Notes under the pieces: model-generated | Database searches by the model: none | What the model saw: the letters and a program-made list of their open reading frames with translations, nothing else | What the model was told of the DNA's origin: nothing | Source: Ulva prolifera | Lineage: Eukaryota > Chlorophyta > Ulvophyceae > Ulvales > Ulvaceae | DNA length: 64,000 nucleotides | Reading direction: 5' to 3' | Assembly: GCA_023078555.1 (NCBI GenBank) | Contig: JALAAN010000010.1 | Location: 806,001-870,000, forward strand | Position numbers and translations under genes: made by a program | Part shown: positions 38,666-49,908 of the stretch, one piece after another | Layout of the letters: each line of letters opens with the position of its first letter | Numbering within the stretch: the first letter of the stretch is position 1

Positions 38666-38844
38666 AAAAACAGGTTCCCAACCTCACGTTAGGGGCTGAA
38701 TCTTTGCACATGATGCTCTCTATGTCAAAGGAATGTGGTGTAGAAGTTTGGAGGCAATCAAGTGATAAGTCAGGGCTAGGGCTGCTATCAATGTTGAAAT
38801 GGCAGCGCGCTCTCCCGCCACTCATGCAGAAATCTCGCCCTCAC
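38666..38844 (+). repeat. Reference monomer, 179-bp length class
   Basis: This copy shows the short form, phased to start at AAAAACAGG. It has 88 G+C in 179 bp (49%) and five CpG sites. Order along the monomer: AAAAACAGGTTCCCAACC, CACGTTAGGGG, CTGAATCTTTGCACATGATG, CTCTCTATGTCAAAGGAATG, TGGTGTAGAAG, TTTGGAGGCAATCAAGTGAT, AAGTCAGGGCTAGGGCTGC, TATCAATGTTGAAATGGCAG, CGCGCTCTCCCGCCACTC, ATGCAGAAATCTCGCCCTCAC. The missing base lies at the end (GCCCTCAC instead of GCGCCTCAC). This copy lies in the zone of consensus-like monomers but carries none of the blended indels itself. Confidence 0.95.
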
Positions 38845-41527
38845 AAAAACAGGTTCCCAACCTCACGTTAGGGGCTGAATCTTTGCACATGATGCTCTCT
38901 ATGTCAAAGGAATGTGGTCTAGAAGTTTGGAGGCAATCAAGTGATAAGTCAGGGCTAGGGCTGCTATCAATGTTGAAATGGCAGCGCGCTCTCCAGCCAC
39001 TCATGCAGAAATCTCGCCCTCACAAAAACAGGTTCCCAACCTCACGTTAGGGGCTGAATCTTTGCACATGATGCTCTCTATGTCAAAGGAATGTGGTGTA
39101 GAAGTTTGGAGGCAATCAAGTGATAAGTCAGGGCTAGGGCTGCTATCAATGTTGAAATGGCAGCACGCTCTCCCGCCACTCATGCAGAAATCTCGCCCTC
39201 ACAAAAACAGGTTCCCAACCTCACGTTAGGGGCTGAATCTTTGCACATGATGCTCTCTATGTCAAAGGAATGTGGTGTAGAAGTTTGGAGGCAATCAAGT
39301 GATAAGTCAGGGCTAGGGCTGCTATCAATGTTGAAATGGCAGCGTGCTCCCATGCCACTCATGCAGAAATCCCGCGCCTCACAAAAACAGGTTCCCAACC
39401 TCACGTTAGGGGCTGAATCTTTGCACATGATGCTCTCTATGTCAAAGGAATGTGGTCTAGAAGTTTGGAGGCAATCAAGTGATAAGTCAGGGCTAGGGCT
39501 GCTATCAATGTTGAAATGGCAGCGTGCTCCCATGCCCCTCATGCAGAAATCTCGCCCTCACAAAAACAGGTTCCCAACCTCACGTTCGGGGCTGAATCTT
39601 TGCACATGATGCTCTCTATGTCAAAGGAATGTGGTGTAGAAGTTTGGAGGCAATCAAGTGATAAGTCAGGGCTAGGGCTGCTATCAATGTTGAAATGGCA
39701 GCGTGCTCCCATGCCACTCATGCAGAAATCCCGCGCCTCACAAAAACAGGTTCCCAACCTCACGTTAGGGGCTGAATCTTTGCACATGATGCTCTCTATG
39801 TCAAAGGAATGTGGTGTAGAAGTTTGGAGGCAATCAAGTGATAAGTCAGGGCAAGGGTTGCTATCAATGTTGAAAATGGCAGCGCGCTCTCCCGCCCCTC
39901 ATGCAGAAATCCCGCGCCTCACAAAAACAGGTTCCCAACCTCACGTTAGGGGCTGAATCTTTGCACATGATACTCTCTATGTCAAAGGAATGTGGTCTAG
40001 AAGTTTGGAGGCAATCAAGTGATAAGTCAGGGCAAGGGCTGCTATCAATGTTGAAATGGCAGCGCGCTCTCCCGCCACTCATGCAGAAATCTCGCCCTCA
40101 CAAAAACAGGTTCCCAACCTCACGTTAGGGGCTGAATCTTTGCACATGATGCTCTCTATGTCAAAGGAATGTGATGTAGAGGTTTGGAGGCAATCAAGTG
40201 ATAAGTCAGGGCTAGGGCTGCTTAAATGTTGAAATGGCAGCGTGCTCCCATGCCACTCATGCAGAAATCTCGCACCTCACAAAAACAGGTTCCCAACCTC
40301 ACCGTTAGGGGCTGAATCTTTGCACATGATGCTCTCTATGTCAAAGGAATGTGGTGTAGAAGTTTGGAGGCAATCAAGTGATAAGTCAGGGCTAGGGCTG
40401 CTATCAATGTTGAAATGGCAGCAGCGCTCTCCCGCCACTCATGCAGAAATCTCGCCCTCAGCAAAAACAGGTTCCCAACCTCACGTTAGGGGCTGAATCT
40501 TTGCACATGATGCTATCTATGTCAAATTAATGTGATGTAGAGGTTTGGAGGCAATCAAGTGATAACTCAGGGCTAGGGCTGCTTATAAATGTTGAAATGG
40601 CAGCGTGCTCCCAGCCACTCATGCAGAAATCTCGCACCTCACAAAAACAGGTTCCCATCCTCACCTTAGGGGCTGAATCTTTGCACATGATGCTCTCTAT
40701 GTCAAAGGAATGTGGTGTAGAAGTTTGGAGGCAATCAAGTGATAAGTCAGGGCTAGGGCTGCTATCAATGTTGAAATGGCAGCACGCTCTCCCGCCACTC
40801 ATGCAGAAATCTCGCCCTCGCAAAAACAGGTTCCCAACCTCACGTTAGGGGCTGAATCTTTGCACATGATGCTATCTATGTCAAATTAATGTGATGTGAG
40901 GGTTTGGAGGCAATCAAGTGATAACTCAGGGCTAGGGCTGCTTTAAATGTTGAAATGGCAGCGTGCTCCCATGCCACTCATGCAGAAATCTCGCACCTCA
41001 CAAAAACAGGTTCCCAATCCTCACCTTAGGGGCTGAATCTTTGCACATGATGCTCTCTATGTCAAAGGAATGTGGTCTAGAAGTTTGGAGGCAATCAAGT
41101 GATAAGTCAGGGCTAGGGCTGCTATCAATGTTGAAATGGCAGCGTGCTCCCATGCCCCTCATGCAGAAATCCCGCGCCTCACAAAAACATGTTCCCAACC
41201 TCACGTTAGGGGCTGAATCTTTGCACATGATGCTCTCTATGTCAAAGGAATGTGGTGTAGAAGTTTGGAGGCAATCAAGTGATAAGTCAGGGCAAGGGTT
41301 GCTATCAATGTTGAAAATGGCAGCGCGCTCTCCCGCCCCTCATGCAGAAATCCCGCGCCTCACAAAAACAGGTTCCCAACCTCACGTTAGGGGCTGAATC
41401 TTTGCACATGATACTCTCTATGTCACAGGAATGTGGTCTAGAAGTTTGGAGGCAATCAAGTGATAAGTCAGGGCAAGGGCTCCTATCAATGTTGAAATGG
41501 CAGCGCGCTCTCCCGCCACTCATGCAG

Positions 41528-42012
41528 AAATCTCGCCTCACAAAAACAGGTTCCCAACCTCACGTTAGGGGCTGAATCTTTGCACATGATGCTCTCTATG
41601 TCAAAGTAATGTGGTCTAGAAGTTTGGAGGCAATCAGTGACAAGTCAGGGCAAGGGTTGCTATCAATGTTGAAATGGCAGCACGCTCTCCCGCCACTCAT
41701 GCAGAATCTCGCCTCCTCGCAAAAACAGGTTCCCAACCTCACGTTAGGGGCTGAATCTTTGCACATGATGCTATCTTGTCAAATTAATGTGATGTGAGGG
41801 TTTGGAGGCAATCAAGTGATAACTCAGGGCTAGGGCGCTTTTAAATGTTGAAATGGCAGCGTGCTCCCATGCCACTCATGCAGAAATCTCGCACCTCACA
41901 AAACAGGTTCCCATCCTCACCTTAGGGGCTGAATCTTTGCACATGATGCTCTCTATGTTCAAAGGAATGTGGTGTAGAAGTTTTGGAGGCAATCAAGTAT
42001 AAGTCAGCTAGG
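41528..42012 (+). other. Dense single-base indel cluster
   Basis: About ten one-base changes fall in under 500 bp: TCTCGCCTCAC (41531), CAAAGTAATG (41603), GGCAATCAGTGAC (41628), GCAGAATCTCGCCTCCTCGC (41701), CTATCTTGTC (41771), AGGGCGCTTTTAAATG (41832), CACAAAACAGG (41898), TATGTTCAAAGG (41954), AAGTTTTGGAGG (41978), and CAAGTATAAG with CAGCTAGGG (41994-42014). Elsewhere indels are almost absent. Many sit in short homopolymers or are dropped bases, the pattern of unpolished single-read sequence. Confidence 0.7.
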
Positions 42013-42520
42013 GCTGCTATCAATGTTGAAATGGCAGCGCGCTCTCCCGCCACTCATGCAGAAATCCCGCCCTCACAAAAACAGGTTCCCAACCTCACGT
42101 TAGGGGCTGAATCTTTGCACATGATGCTCTCTATGTCAAAGGAATGTGGTGTAGAAGGTTTGGAGGCAATCAAGTGATAAGTCAGGGCTAGGGCTGCTAT
42201 CAATGTTGAAATGGCAGCGCGCTCTCCAGCCACTCATGCAGAAATCTCGCCCTCACAAAAACAGGTTCCCAACCTCACCTTAGGGGCTGAATCTTTGCAC
42301 ATGATGCTCTCTATGTCAAAGGAATGTGGTGTAGAAGTTTGGAGGCAATCAAGTGATAAGTCAGGGCTAGGGCTGCTATCAATGTTGAAATGGCAGCGCG
42401 CTCTCCCGCCACTCATGCAGAAATCTCGCCCTCACAAAAACAGGTTCCCAACCTCACGTTAGGGGCTGAATCTTTGCACATGATGCTCTCTATGTCAAAG
42501 GAATGTGGTGTAGAAGGTTT

Positions 42521-43394
42521 GGAGGCAATCAAGTGATAACTCAGGGCTAGGGCTGCTTTAAATGTTGAAATGGCAGCGTGCTCCCATGCCACTCATGCAG
42601 AAATCTCGCACCTCACAAAAACAGGTTCCCAACCTCACCTTAGGGGCTGAATCTTTGCACATGATGCTCTCTATGTCAAAGGAATGTGGTGTAGAAGTTT
42701 GGAGGCAATCAAGTGATAAGTCAGGGCAAGGGTTGCTATCAATTTTGAAAAGGCAGCGCGCTCTCCCGCCCCTCATGCAGAAATCCCGCGCCTCACAAAA
42801 ACAGGTTCCCAACCTCACGTTAGGGGCTGAATCTTTGCACATGATACTCTCTATGTCACAGGAATGTGGTCTAGAAGTTTGGAGGCAATCAAGTGATAAG
42901 TCAGGGCAAGGGCTCCTATCAATGTTGAAATGGCAGCGCGCTCTCCCGCCACTCATGCAGAAATCTCGCCCTCACAAAAACAGGTTCCCAACCTCACGTT
43001 AGGGGCTGAATCTTTGCACATGATGCTCTCTATGTCAAAGGAATGTGGTCTAGAAGTTTGGAGGCAATCAAGTGACAAGTCAGGGCAAGGGTTGCTATCA
43101 ATGTTGAAATGGCAGCGCGCTCTCCCGCCCCTCATGCAGAAATCTCGCCCTCACAAAAACAGGTTCCCAACCTCACGTTCGGGGCTGAATCTTTGCACAT
43201 GATGCTATCTATGTCAAAGGAATGTGGTGTAGAATTTTGGAGGCAATCAAGTGATAAGTCAGGGCTAGGGCTGCTATCAATGTTGAAATGGCAGCACGCT
43301 CTCCCGCCACTCATGCAGAAATCTCGCCCTCGCAAAAACAGGTTCCCAACCTCACGTTAGGGGCTGAATCTTTGCACATGATGCTATCTATGTC
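42521..43394 (+). repeat. Clean standard monomers leading into the right-hand HORs
   Basis: Regular variant order resumes. It includes the rare CAATTTTGAAAAGG at about 42741, shared only with about 46694, and GAATTTTGGAGG near 43233, which is private. A GCTATCTATG state occurs in a non-D monomer at about 43204. Confidence 0.78.
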
Positions 43395-45496
43395 AAATTA
43401 ATGTGATGTGAGGGTTTGGAGGCAATCAAGTGATAACTCAGGGCTAGGGCTGCTTTAAATGTTGAAATGGCAGCGTGCTCCCAAGCCACTCATGCAGAAA
43501 TCTCGCACCTCACAAAAACAGGTTCCCATCCTCACCTTAGGGGCTGAATCTTTGCACATGATGCTCTCTATGTCAAAGGAATGTGGTGTAGAAGTTTGGA
43601 GGCAATCAAGTGATAAGTCAGGGCTAGGGCTGCTATCAATGTTGAAATGGCAGCACGCTCTCCCGCCACTCATGCAGAAATCTCGCCCTCGCAAAAACAG
43701 GTTCCCAACCTCACGTTAGGGGCTGAATCTTTGCACATGATGCTATCTATGTCAAATTAATGTGATGTGAGGGTTTGGAGGCAATCAAGTGATAACTCAG
43801 GGCTAGGGCTGCTTTAAATGTTGAAATGGCAGCGTGCTCCCATGCCACTCATGCAGAAATCTCGCACCTCACAAAAACAGGTTCCCAACCTCACCTTAGG
43901 GGCTGAATCTTTGCACATGATGCTCTCTATGTCAAAGGAATGTGGTGTAGAAGTTTGGAGGCAATCAAGTGATAAATCAGGGCTAGGGCTGCTATCAATG
44001 TTGAAATGGCAGCGCGCTCTCCCGCCACTCATGCAGAAATCCCGCGCCTCACAAAAACAGGTTCCCAACCTCACGTTAGGGGCTGAATCTTTGCACATGA
44101 TGCTCTCTTTGTCAAAGGAATGTGGTCTAGAAGTTTGGAGGCAATCAAGTGATAAGTCAGGGCAAGGGTTGCTATCAATGTTGAAAAGGCAGCGCGCTCT
44201 CCCGCCCCTCATGCAGAAATCCCGCGCCTCACAAAAACAGGTTCCCAACCTCACGTTTGGGGCTGAATCTTTGCACATGATACTCTCTATGTCAAAGGAA
44301 TGTGGTGTAGAAGTTTGGAGGCAATCAAGTGATAAGTCAGGGCTAGGGCTGCTTTAAATGTTGAAATGGCAGCGTGCTCCCATGCCACTCATGCAGAAAT
44401 CTCGCACCTCACAAAAACAGGTTCCCAACCTCACGTTAGGGGCTGAATCTTTGCACATGATACTCTCTATGTCACAGGAATGTGGTCTAGAAGTTTGGAG
44501 GCAATCAAGTGATAAGTCAGGGCAAGGGCTCCTATCAATGTTGAAATGGCAGCGCGCTCTCCCGCCACTCATGCAGAAATCTCGCCCTCACAAAAACAGG
44601 TTCCCAACCTCACGTTAAGGGCTGAATCTTTGCACATGATGCTATCTATGTCAAATTAATGTGATGTGAGGGTTTGGAGGCAATCAAGTGATAACTCAGG
44701 GCTAGGGCTGCTTTAAATGTTGAAATGGCAGCAAGCTCCCATGCCACTCATGCAGAAATCTCGCACCTCACAAAAACAGGTTCCCAACCTCACCTTAGGG
44801 GCTGAATCTTTGCACATGATGCTCTCTATGTCAAAGGAATGTGGTGTAGAAGTTTGGAGGCAATCAAGTGATAAGTCAGGGCTAGGGCTGCTATCAATGA
44901 TGAAATGGCAGCGCGCTCTCCCGCCACTCATGCAGAAATCCCGCGCCTCACAAAAACAGGTTCCCAACCTCACGTTAGGGGCTGAATCTTTGCACATGAT
45001 GCTCTCTTTGTCAAAGGAATGTGGTCTAGAAATTTGGAGGCAATCAAGTGATAAGTCAGGGCTAGGGCTGCTATCAATGTTGAAATGTCAGCTGGCTCCC
45101 ATGCCACTCATGCAAAAATCTCGCGCCTCACAAAAACATGTTCCCAACCTCATTTTGAGGCTGAATCTTTGCACATGATGCTCTCTATGTCACAGGAATG
45201 TGGTCTAGAAGTTTGGAGGCAATCAAGTGACAAGTCAGGGCAAGGGCTCCTATCAATGTTGAAATGGCAGCGCGCTCTCCCGCCACTCATGCAGAAATCT
45301 CGCCCTCACAAAAACAGGTTCCCAACCTCACGTTAAGGGCTGAATCTTTGCACATGATGCTATCTATGTCAAATTAATGTGATGTGAGGGTTTGGAGGCA
45401 ATCAAGTGATAACTCAGGGCTAGGGCTGCTTTAAATGTTGAAATGGCAGCAAGCTCCCATGCCACTCATGCAGAAATCTCGCACCTCACAAAAACA
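43395..45496 (+). repeat. Copy of the 59.2-61.3 kb HOR segment (offset about 15814)
   Basis: D anchors 43395, 43754, 44653 and 45371 mirror 59209, 59568, 60467 and 61186. Two flanking states separate this family from the left half: CACGTTAAGGGC (about 44614 and 45330) and CAGCAAGCTCCC (about 44730 and 45450). A one-base loss in a T run (CATTTTGAGG at about 45152 versus CATTTTTGAGG near 60966) shifts the offset from 15814 to 15815. Confidence 0.86.
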
Positions 45497-46669
45497 GGTT
45501 CCCAACCTCACCTTAGGGGCTGAATCTTTGCACATGATGCTCTCTATGTCAAAGGAATGTGGTGTAGAAGTTTGGAGGCAATCAAGTGATAAGTCAGGGC
45601 TAGGGCTGCTATCAATGATGAAATGGCAGCGCGCTCTCCCGCCACTCATGCAGAAATCCCGCGCCTCACAAAAACAGGTTCCCAACCTCACGTTAGGGGC
45701 TGAATCTTTGCACATGATGCTCTCTTTGTCAAAGGAATGTGGTCTAGAAATTTGGAGGCAATCAAGTGATAAGTCAGGGCTAGGGCTGCTATCAATGTTG
45801 AAATGGCAGCTGGCTCCCATGCCACTCATGCAAAAATCTCGCGCCTCACAAAAACATGTTCCCAACCTCATTTTTGAGGCTGAATCTTTGCACATGATGC
45901 TCTCTATGTCACAGGAATGTGGTCTAGAAGTTTGGAGGCAATCAAGTGACAAGTCAGGGCAAGGGCTGCTATCAATGTTGAAATGGCAGCGCGCTCTCCC
46001 GCCACACATGCAGAAATCCCGCGCCTCACAAAAACATGTTCCCAACCTCACGTTAGGGGCTGAATCTTTGCACATGATGCTCTCTATGTCAAAGGAACGT
46101 GGTCTAGAAGTTTGGAGGCAATCAAGTGATAAGTCAGGGCTAGGGCGGCCATCAATGTTGAAATGGCAGCGTGCTCCCATGCCACTCATGCAGAAATCCC
46201 GCGCCTCACAAAAACATGTTCACACCATCACGTTAGGGGCTGAATCTTTGCACATGATGCTCTCTATGTCAAAGGAATGTGGTCTAGAAGTTTGGAGGCA
46301 ATCAAGTGATAAGTCAGGGCTAGGGCTGCTATCAATGTTGAAATGGCAGCGTGCTCCCATGCCCCTCATGCAGAAATCTCGCCCTCACAAAAACAGGTTC
46401 CCAACCTCACGTTCGGGGCTGAATCTTTGCACATGATGCTCTCTATGTCAAAGGAATGTGGTGTAGAAGTTTGGAGGCAATCAAGTGATAAGTCAGGGCT
46501 AGGGCTGCTATCAATGTTGAAATGGCAGCGTGCTCCCATGCCCCTCATGCAGAAATCCCGCGCCTCACAAAAACATGTTCCCAACCTCACGTTAGGGGCT
46601 GAATCTTTGCACATGATGCTCTCTATGTCAAAGGAATGTGGTGTAGAAGTTTGGAGGCCATCAAGTGAT
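45497..46669 (+). repeat. Block shared with 0.94-2.11 kb (offset 44557)
   Basis: About 1.17 kb matches 940-2112, including CATTTTTGAGG (45871 and 1314), CGCCACACATG, CATGTTCAC and the GGCCATCAAG monomer. This copy has its own changes: GCTGGCTCCC (about 45810), GGAACGTGG (about 46096), GGGCGGCCATC (about 46144) and TTCACACCATC (about 46220). The 1258-bp neighbour of the left copy is not present here. Confidence 0.88.
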
Positions 46670-47069
46670 AAGTCAGGGCAAGGGTTGCTATCAATTTTGA
46701 AAAGGCAGCGCGCTCTCCCGCCCCTCATGCAGAAATCCCGCGCCTCACAAAAACAGGTTCCCAACCTCACGTTAGGGGCTGAATCTTTGCACATGATACT
46801 CTCTATGTCACAGGAATGTGGTCTAGAAGTTTGGAGGCAATCAAGTGATAAGTCAGGGCAAGGGCTCCTATCAATGTTGAAATGGCAGCGCGCTCTCCCG
46901 CCACTCATGTAGAAATCTCGCCCTCACAAAAACAGGTTCCCAACCTCACGTTAGGGGCTGAATCTTTGCACATGATGCTCTCTATGTCAAAGGAATGTGG
47001 TCTAGAAGTTTGGAGGCAATCAAGTGACAAGTCAGGGCAAGGGTTGCTATCAATGTTGAAATGGCAGCG
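46670..47069 (+). repeat. Standard monomers between HOR blocks
   Basis: This contains CAATTTTGAAAAGG (about 46694), an ATACTC/CACAGG monomer, and CTCATGTAGAAATC at about 46906, where CATGCAG has become CATGTAG, a private transition. Confidence 0.78.
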
Positions 47070-48470
47070 CGCTCTCCCGCCACTCATGCAGAAATCTCGC
47101 CCTCGCAAAAACAGGTTCCCAACCTCACGTTAGGGGCTGAATCTTTGCACATGATGCTATCTATGTCAAATTAATGTGATGTGAGGGTTTGGAGGCAATC
47201 AAGTGATAACTCAGGGCTAGGGCTGCTTTAAATGTTGAAATGGCAGCGTGCTCCCATGCCACTCATGCAGAAATCTCGCACCTCACAAAAACAGGTTCCC
47301 ATCCTCACCTTAGGGGCTGAATCTTTGCACATGATGCTCTCTATGTCAAAGGAATGTGGTGTAGAAGTTTGGAGGCAATCAAGTGATAAGTCAGGGCTAG
47401 GGCTGCTATCAATGTTGAAATGGCAGCACGCTCTCCCGCCACTCATGCAGAAATCTCGCCCTCGCAAAAACAGGTTCCCAACCTCACGTTAGGGGCTGAA
47501 TCTTTGCACATGATGCTATCTATGTTAAATTAATGTGATGTGAGGGTTTGGAGGCAATCAAGTGATAACTCAGGGCTAGGGCTGCTTTAAATGTTGAAAT
47601 GGCAGCGTGCTCCCAAGCCACTCATGCAGAAATCTCGCACCTCACAAAAACAGGTTCCCATCCTCACCTTAGGGGCTGAATCTTTGCACATGATGCTCTC
47701 TATGTCAAAGGAATGTGGTGTAGAAGTTTGGAGGCAATCAAGTGATAAGTCAGGGCTAGGGCTGCTATCAATGTTGAAATGGCAGCACGCTCTCCCGCCA
47801 CTCATGCAGAAATCTCGCCCTCGCAAAAACAGGTTCCCAACCTCACGTTAGGGGCTGAATCTTTGCACATGATGCTATCTATGTCAAATTAATGTGATGT
47901 GAGGGTTTGGAGGCAATCAAGTGATAACTCAGGGCTAGGGCTGCTTTAAATGTTGAAATGGCAGCGTGCTCCCATGCCACTCATGCAGAAATCTCGCACC
48001 TCACAAAAACAGGTTCCCAACCTCACCTTAGGGGCTGAATCTTTGCACATGATGCTCTCTATGTCAAAGGAATGTGGTGTAGAAGTTTGGAGGCAATCAA
48101 GTGATAAATCAGGGCTAGGGCTGCTATCAATGTTGAAATGGCAGCGCGCTCTCCCGCCACTCATGCAGAAATCCCGCGCCTCACAAAAACAGGTTCCCAA
48201 CCTCACGTTAGGGGCTGAATCTTTGCACATGATGCTCTCTTTGTCAAAGGAATGTGGTCTAGAAGTTTGGAGGCAATCAAGTGATAAGTCAGGGCAAGGG
48301 TTGCTATCAATGTTGAAAAGGCAGCGCGCTCTCCCGCCCCTCATGCAGAAATCCCGCGCCTCACAAAAACAGGTTCCCAACCTCACGTTTGGGGCTGAAT
48401 CTTTGCACATGATACTCTCTATGTCAAAGGAATGTGGTGTAGAAGTTTGGAGGCAATCAAGTGATAAGTC
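47070..48470 (+). repeat. Dimer pair plus 8-mer, copy of 58.75-60.15 kb
   Basis: About 47070-48566 matches 58752-60248 at offset 11682. D anchors 47168, 47527 and 47886 give two tandem 359-bp dimers. TATGTTAAATTAATG at about 47521 is a private change in the second D copy. GATAAATCAGGG near 48105 is shared with about 43970, 51524, 55656, 59785 and 62840. Confidence 0.86.
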
Positions 48471-49908
48471 AGGGCTAGGGCTGCTTTAAATGTTGAAATG
48501 GCAGCGTGCTCCCATGCCACTCATGCAGAAATCTCGCACCTCACAAAAACAGGTTCCCAACCTCACCTTAGGGGCTGAATCTTTGCACATGATGCTCTCT
48601 ATGTCAAAGGAATGTGGTCTAGAAGTTTGGAGGCAATCAAGTGACAAGTCAGGGCAAGGGCTGCTATCAATGTTGAAATGGCAGCGCGCTCTCCCGCCAC
48701 TCATGCAGAAATCCCGCGCTTCACAAAAACAGGTTCCCAACCTCACGTTAGGGGCTGAATCTTTGCACATGATACTCTCTTTGTCAAAGGAATGTGGTCT
48801 AGAAGTTTGGAGGCAATCAAGTGATAAGTCAGGGCAAGGGTTGCTATCAATGTTGAAAAGGCAGCGCGCTCTCCCGCCCCTCATGCAGAAATCCCGCGCC
48901 TCACAAAAACAGGTTCCCAACCTCACGTTAGGGGCTGAATCTTTGCACATGATACTCTCTATGTCAAAGGAATGTGGTGTAGAAGTTTGGAGGCAATCAA
49001 GTGACAAGTCAGGGCAAGGGCTGCTATCAATGTTGAAAAGGCAGCGCGCTCTCCCGCCCCTCATGCAGAAATCTCGCCCTCACAAAAACAGGTTCCCAAC
49101 CTCACGTTAGGGGCTGAATCTTTGCACATGATGCTCTCTATGTCAAAGGAATGTGGTGTAGAAGTTTGGAGGCAATCAAGTGATAAGTCAGGGCAAGGGT
49201 TGCTATCAATGTTGAAATGGCAGCGCGCTCTCCCGCAACTCATGCAGAAATCCCGCGCCTCACAAAAACAGGTTCCCAACCTCACGTTAGGGGCTGAATC
49301 TTTGCACATGATGCTCTCTTTGTCAAAGGAATGTGGTGTAGAAGTTTGGAGGCAATCAAGTGATAAGTCAGGGCAAGGGTTGCTATCAAGGTTGAAAAGG
49401 CAGCGCGCTCTCCCGCCCCTCATGCAGAAATCCCGCGCCTCACAAAAACAGGTTCCCAACCTCACGTTAGGGGCTGAATCTTTGCACATGATGCTCTCTA
49501 TGTCAAAGGAATGTGGTCTAGAAGTTTGGAGGCAATCAAGTGACAAGTCAGGGCAAGGGCTGCTATCAATGTTGAAATGGCAGCGCGCTCTCCCGCCACT
49601 CATGCAGAAATCCCGCGCTTCACAAAAACAGGTTCCCAACCTCACGTTAGGGGCTGAATCTTTGCACATGATACTCTCTATGTCACAGGAATGTGGTCTA
49701 GAAGTTTGGAGGCAATCAAGTGATAAGTCAGGGCAAGGGCTCCTATCAATGTTGAAATGGCAGCGCGCTCTCCCGCCACTCATGCAGAAATCTCGCCCTC
49801 ACAAAAACAGGTTCCCAACCTCACGTTAAGGGCTGAATCTTTGCACATGATGCTATCTATGTCAAATTAATGTGATGTGAGGGTTTGGAGGCAATCAAGT
49901 GATAACTC
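48471..49908 (+). repeat. 8-mer HOR (1438 bp), copy 1
   Basis: This is an 8-monomer unit (8 x 180 minus 2) repeated in tandem at 49909. It includes rare states CGCAACTCATG (about 49235) and CTATCAAGGTTG (about 49385), plus CACGTTAAGGGC at its end (about 49823). It opens with a standard-left/D-right recombinant monomer. Confidence 0.9.

Larger units (their letters stand above)
35960..42520 (+). other. Irregular zone 2: blended, consensus-like monomers
   Basis: Over 6.5 kb the HOR order is lost and most monomers sit close to the global consensus, yet many carry one-base indels that overlay two known variants. Examples: CCTCAGCAAAAAC (35961, 40455), CTCTCCCAGCC (36111, 38271), GGTGCTAGAAG (36219), GAAAATGGC (36280, 39871, 41311), CTCTCCATGCC (36653), AAATCCGCGCC (36853, 37033, 37391), CAGCAGCGCTC (37183, 38622, 40420), CTCTCCAGCC (37371, 38989, 42221), GCTATTAAATG (37704), GCTTATAAATG (40581), CACCGTTAGG (40299) and CCCAATCCTCACC (41013). 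An intact-looking D copy survives at 40883. A collapsed or mixed consensus is the simplest explanation; real degenerate satellite is the alternative. Confidence 0.65.

Noticed and set aside
45150-45175. CATTTTGAGG one-base loss as a functional frameshift
   Set aside because: It is a single T lost from a T run in non-coding satellite. It is useful only as a copy marker.
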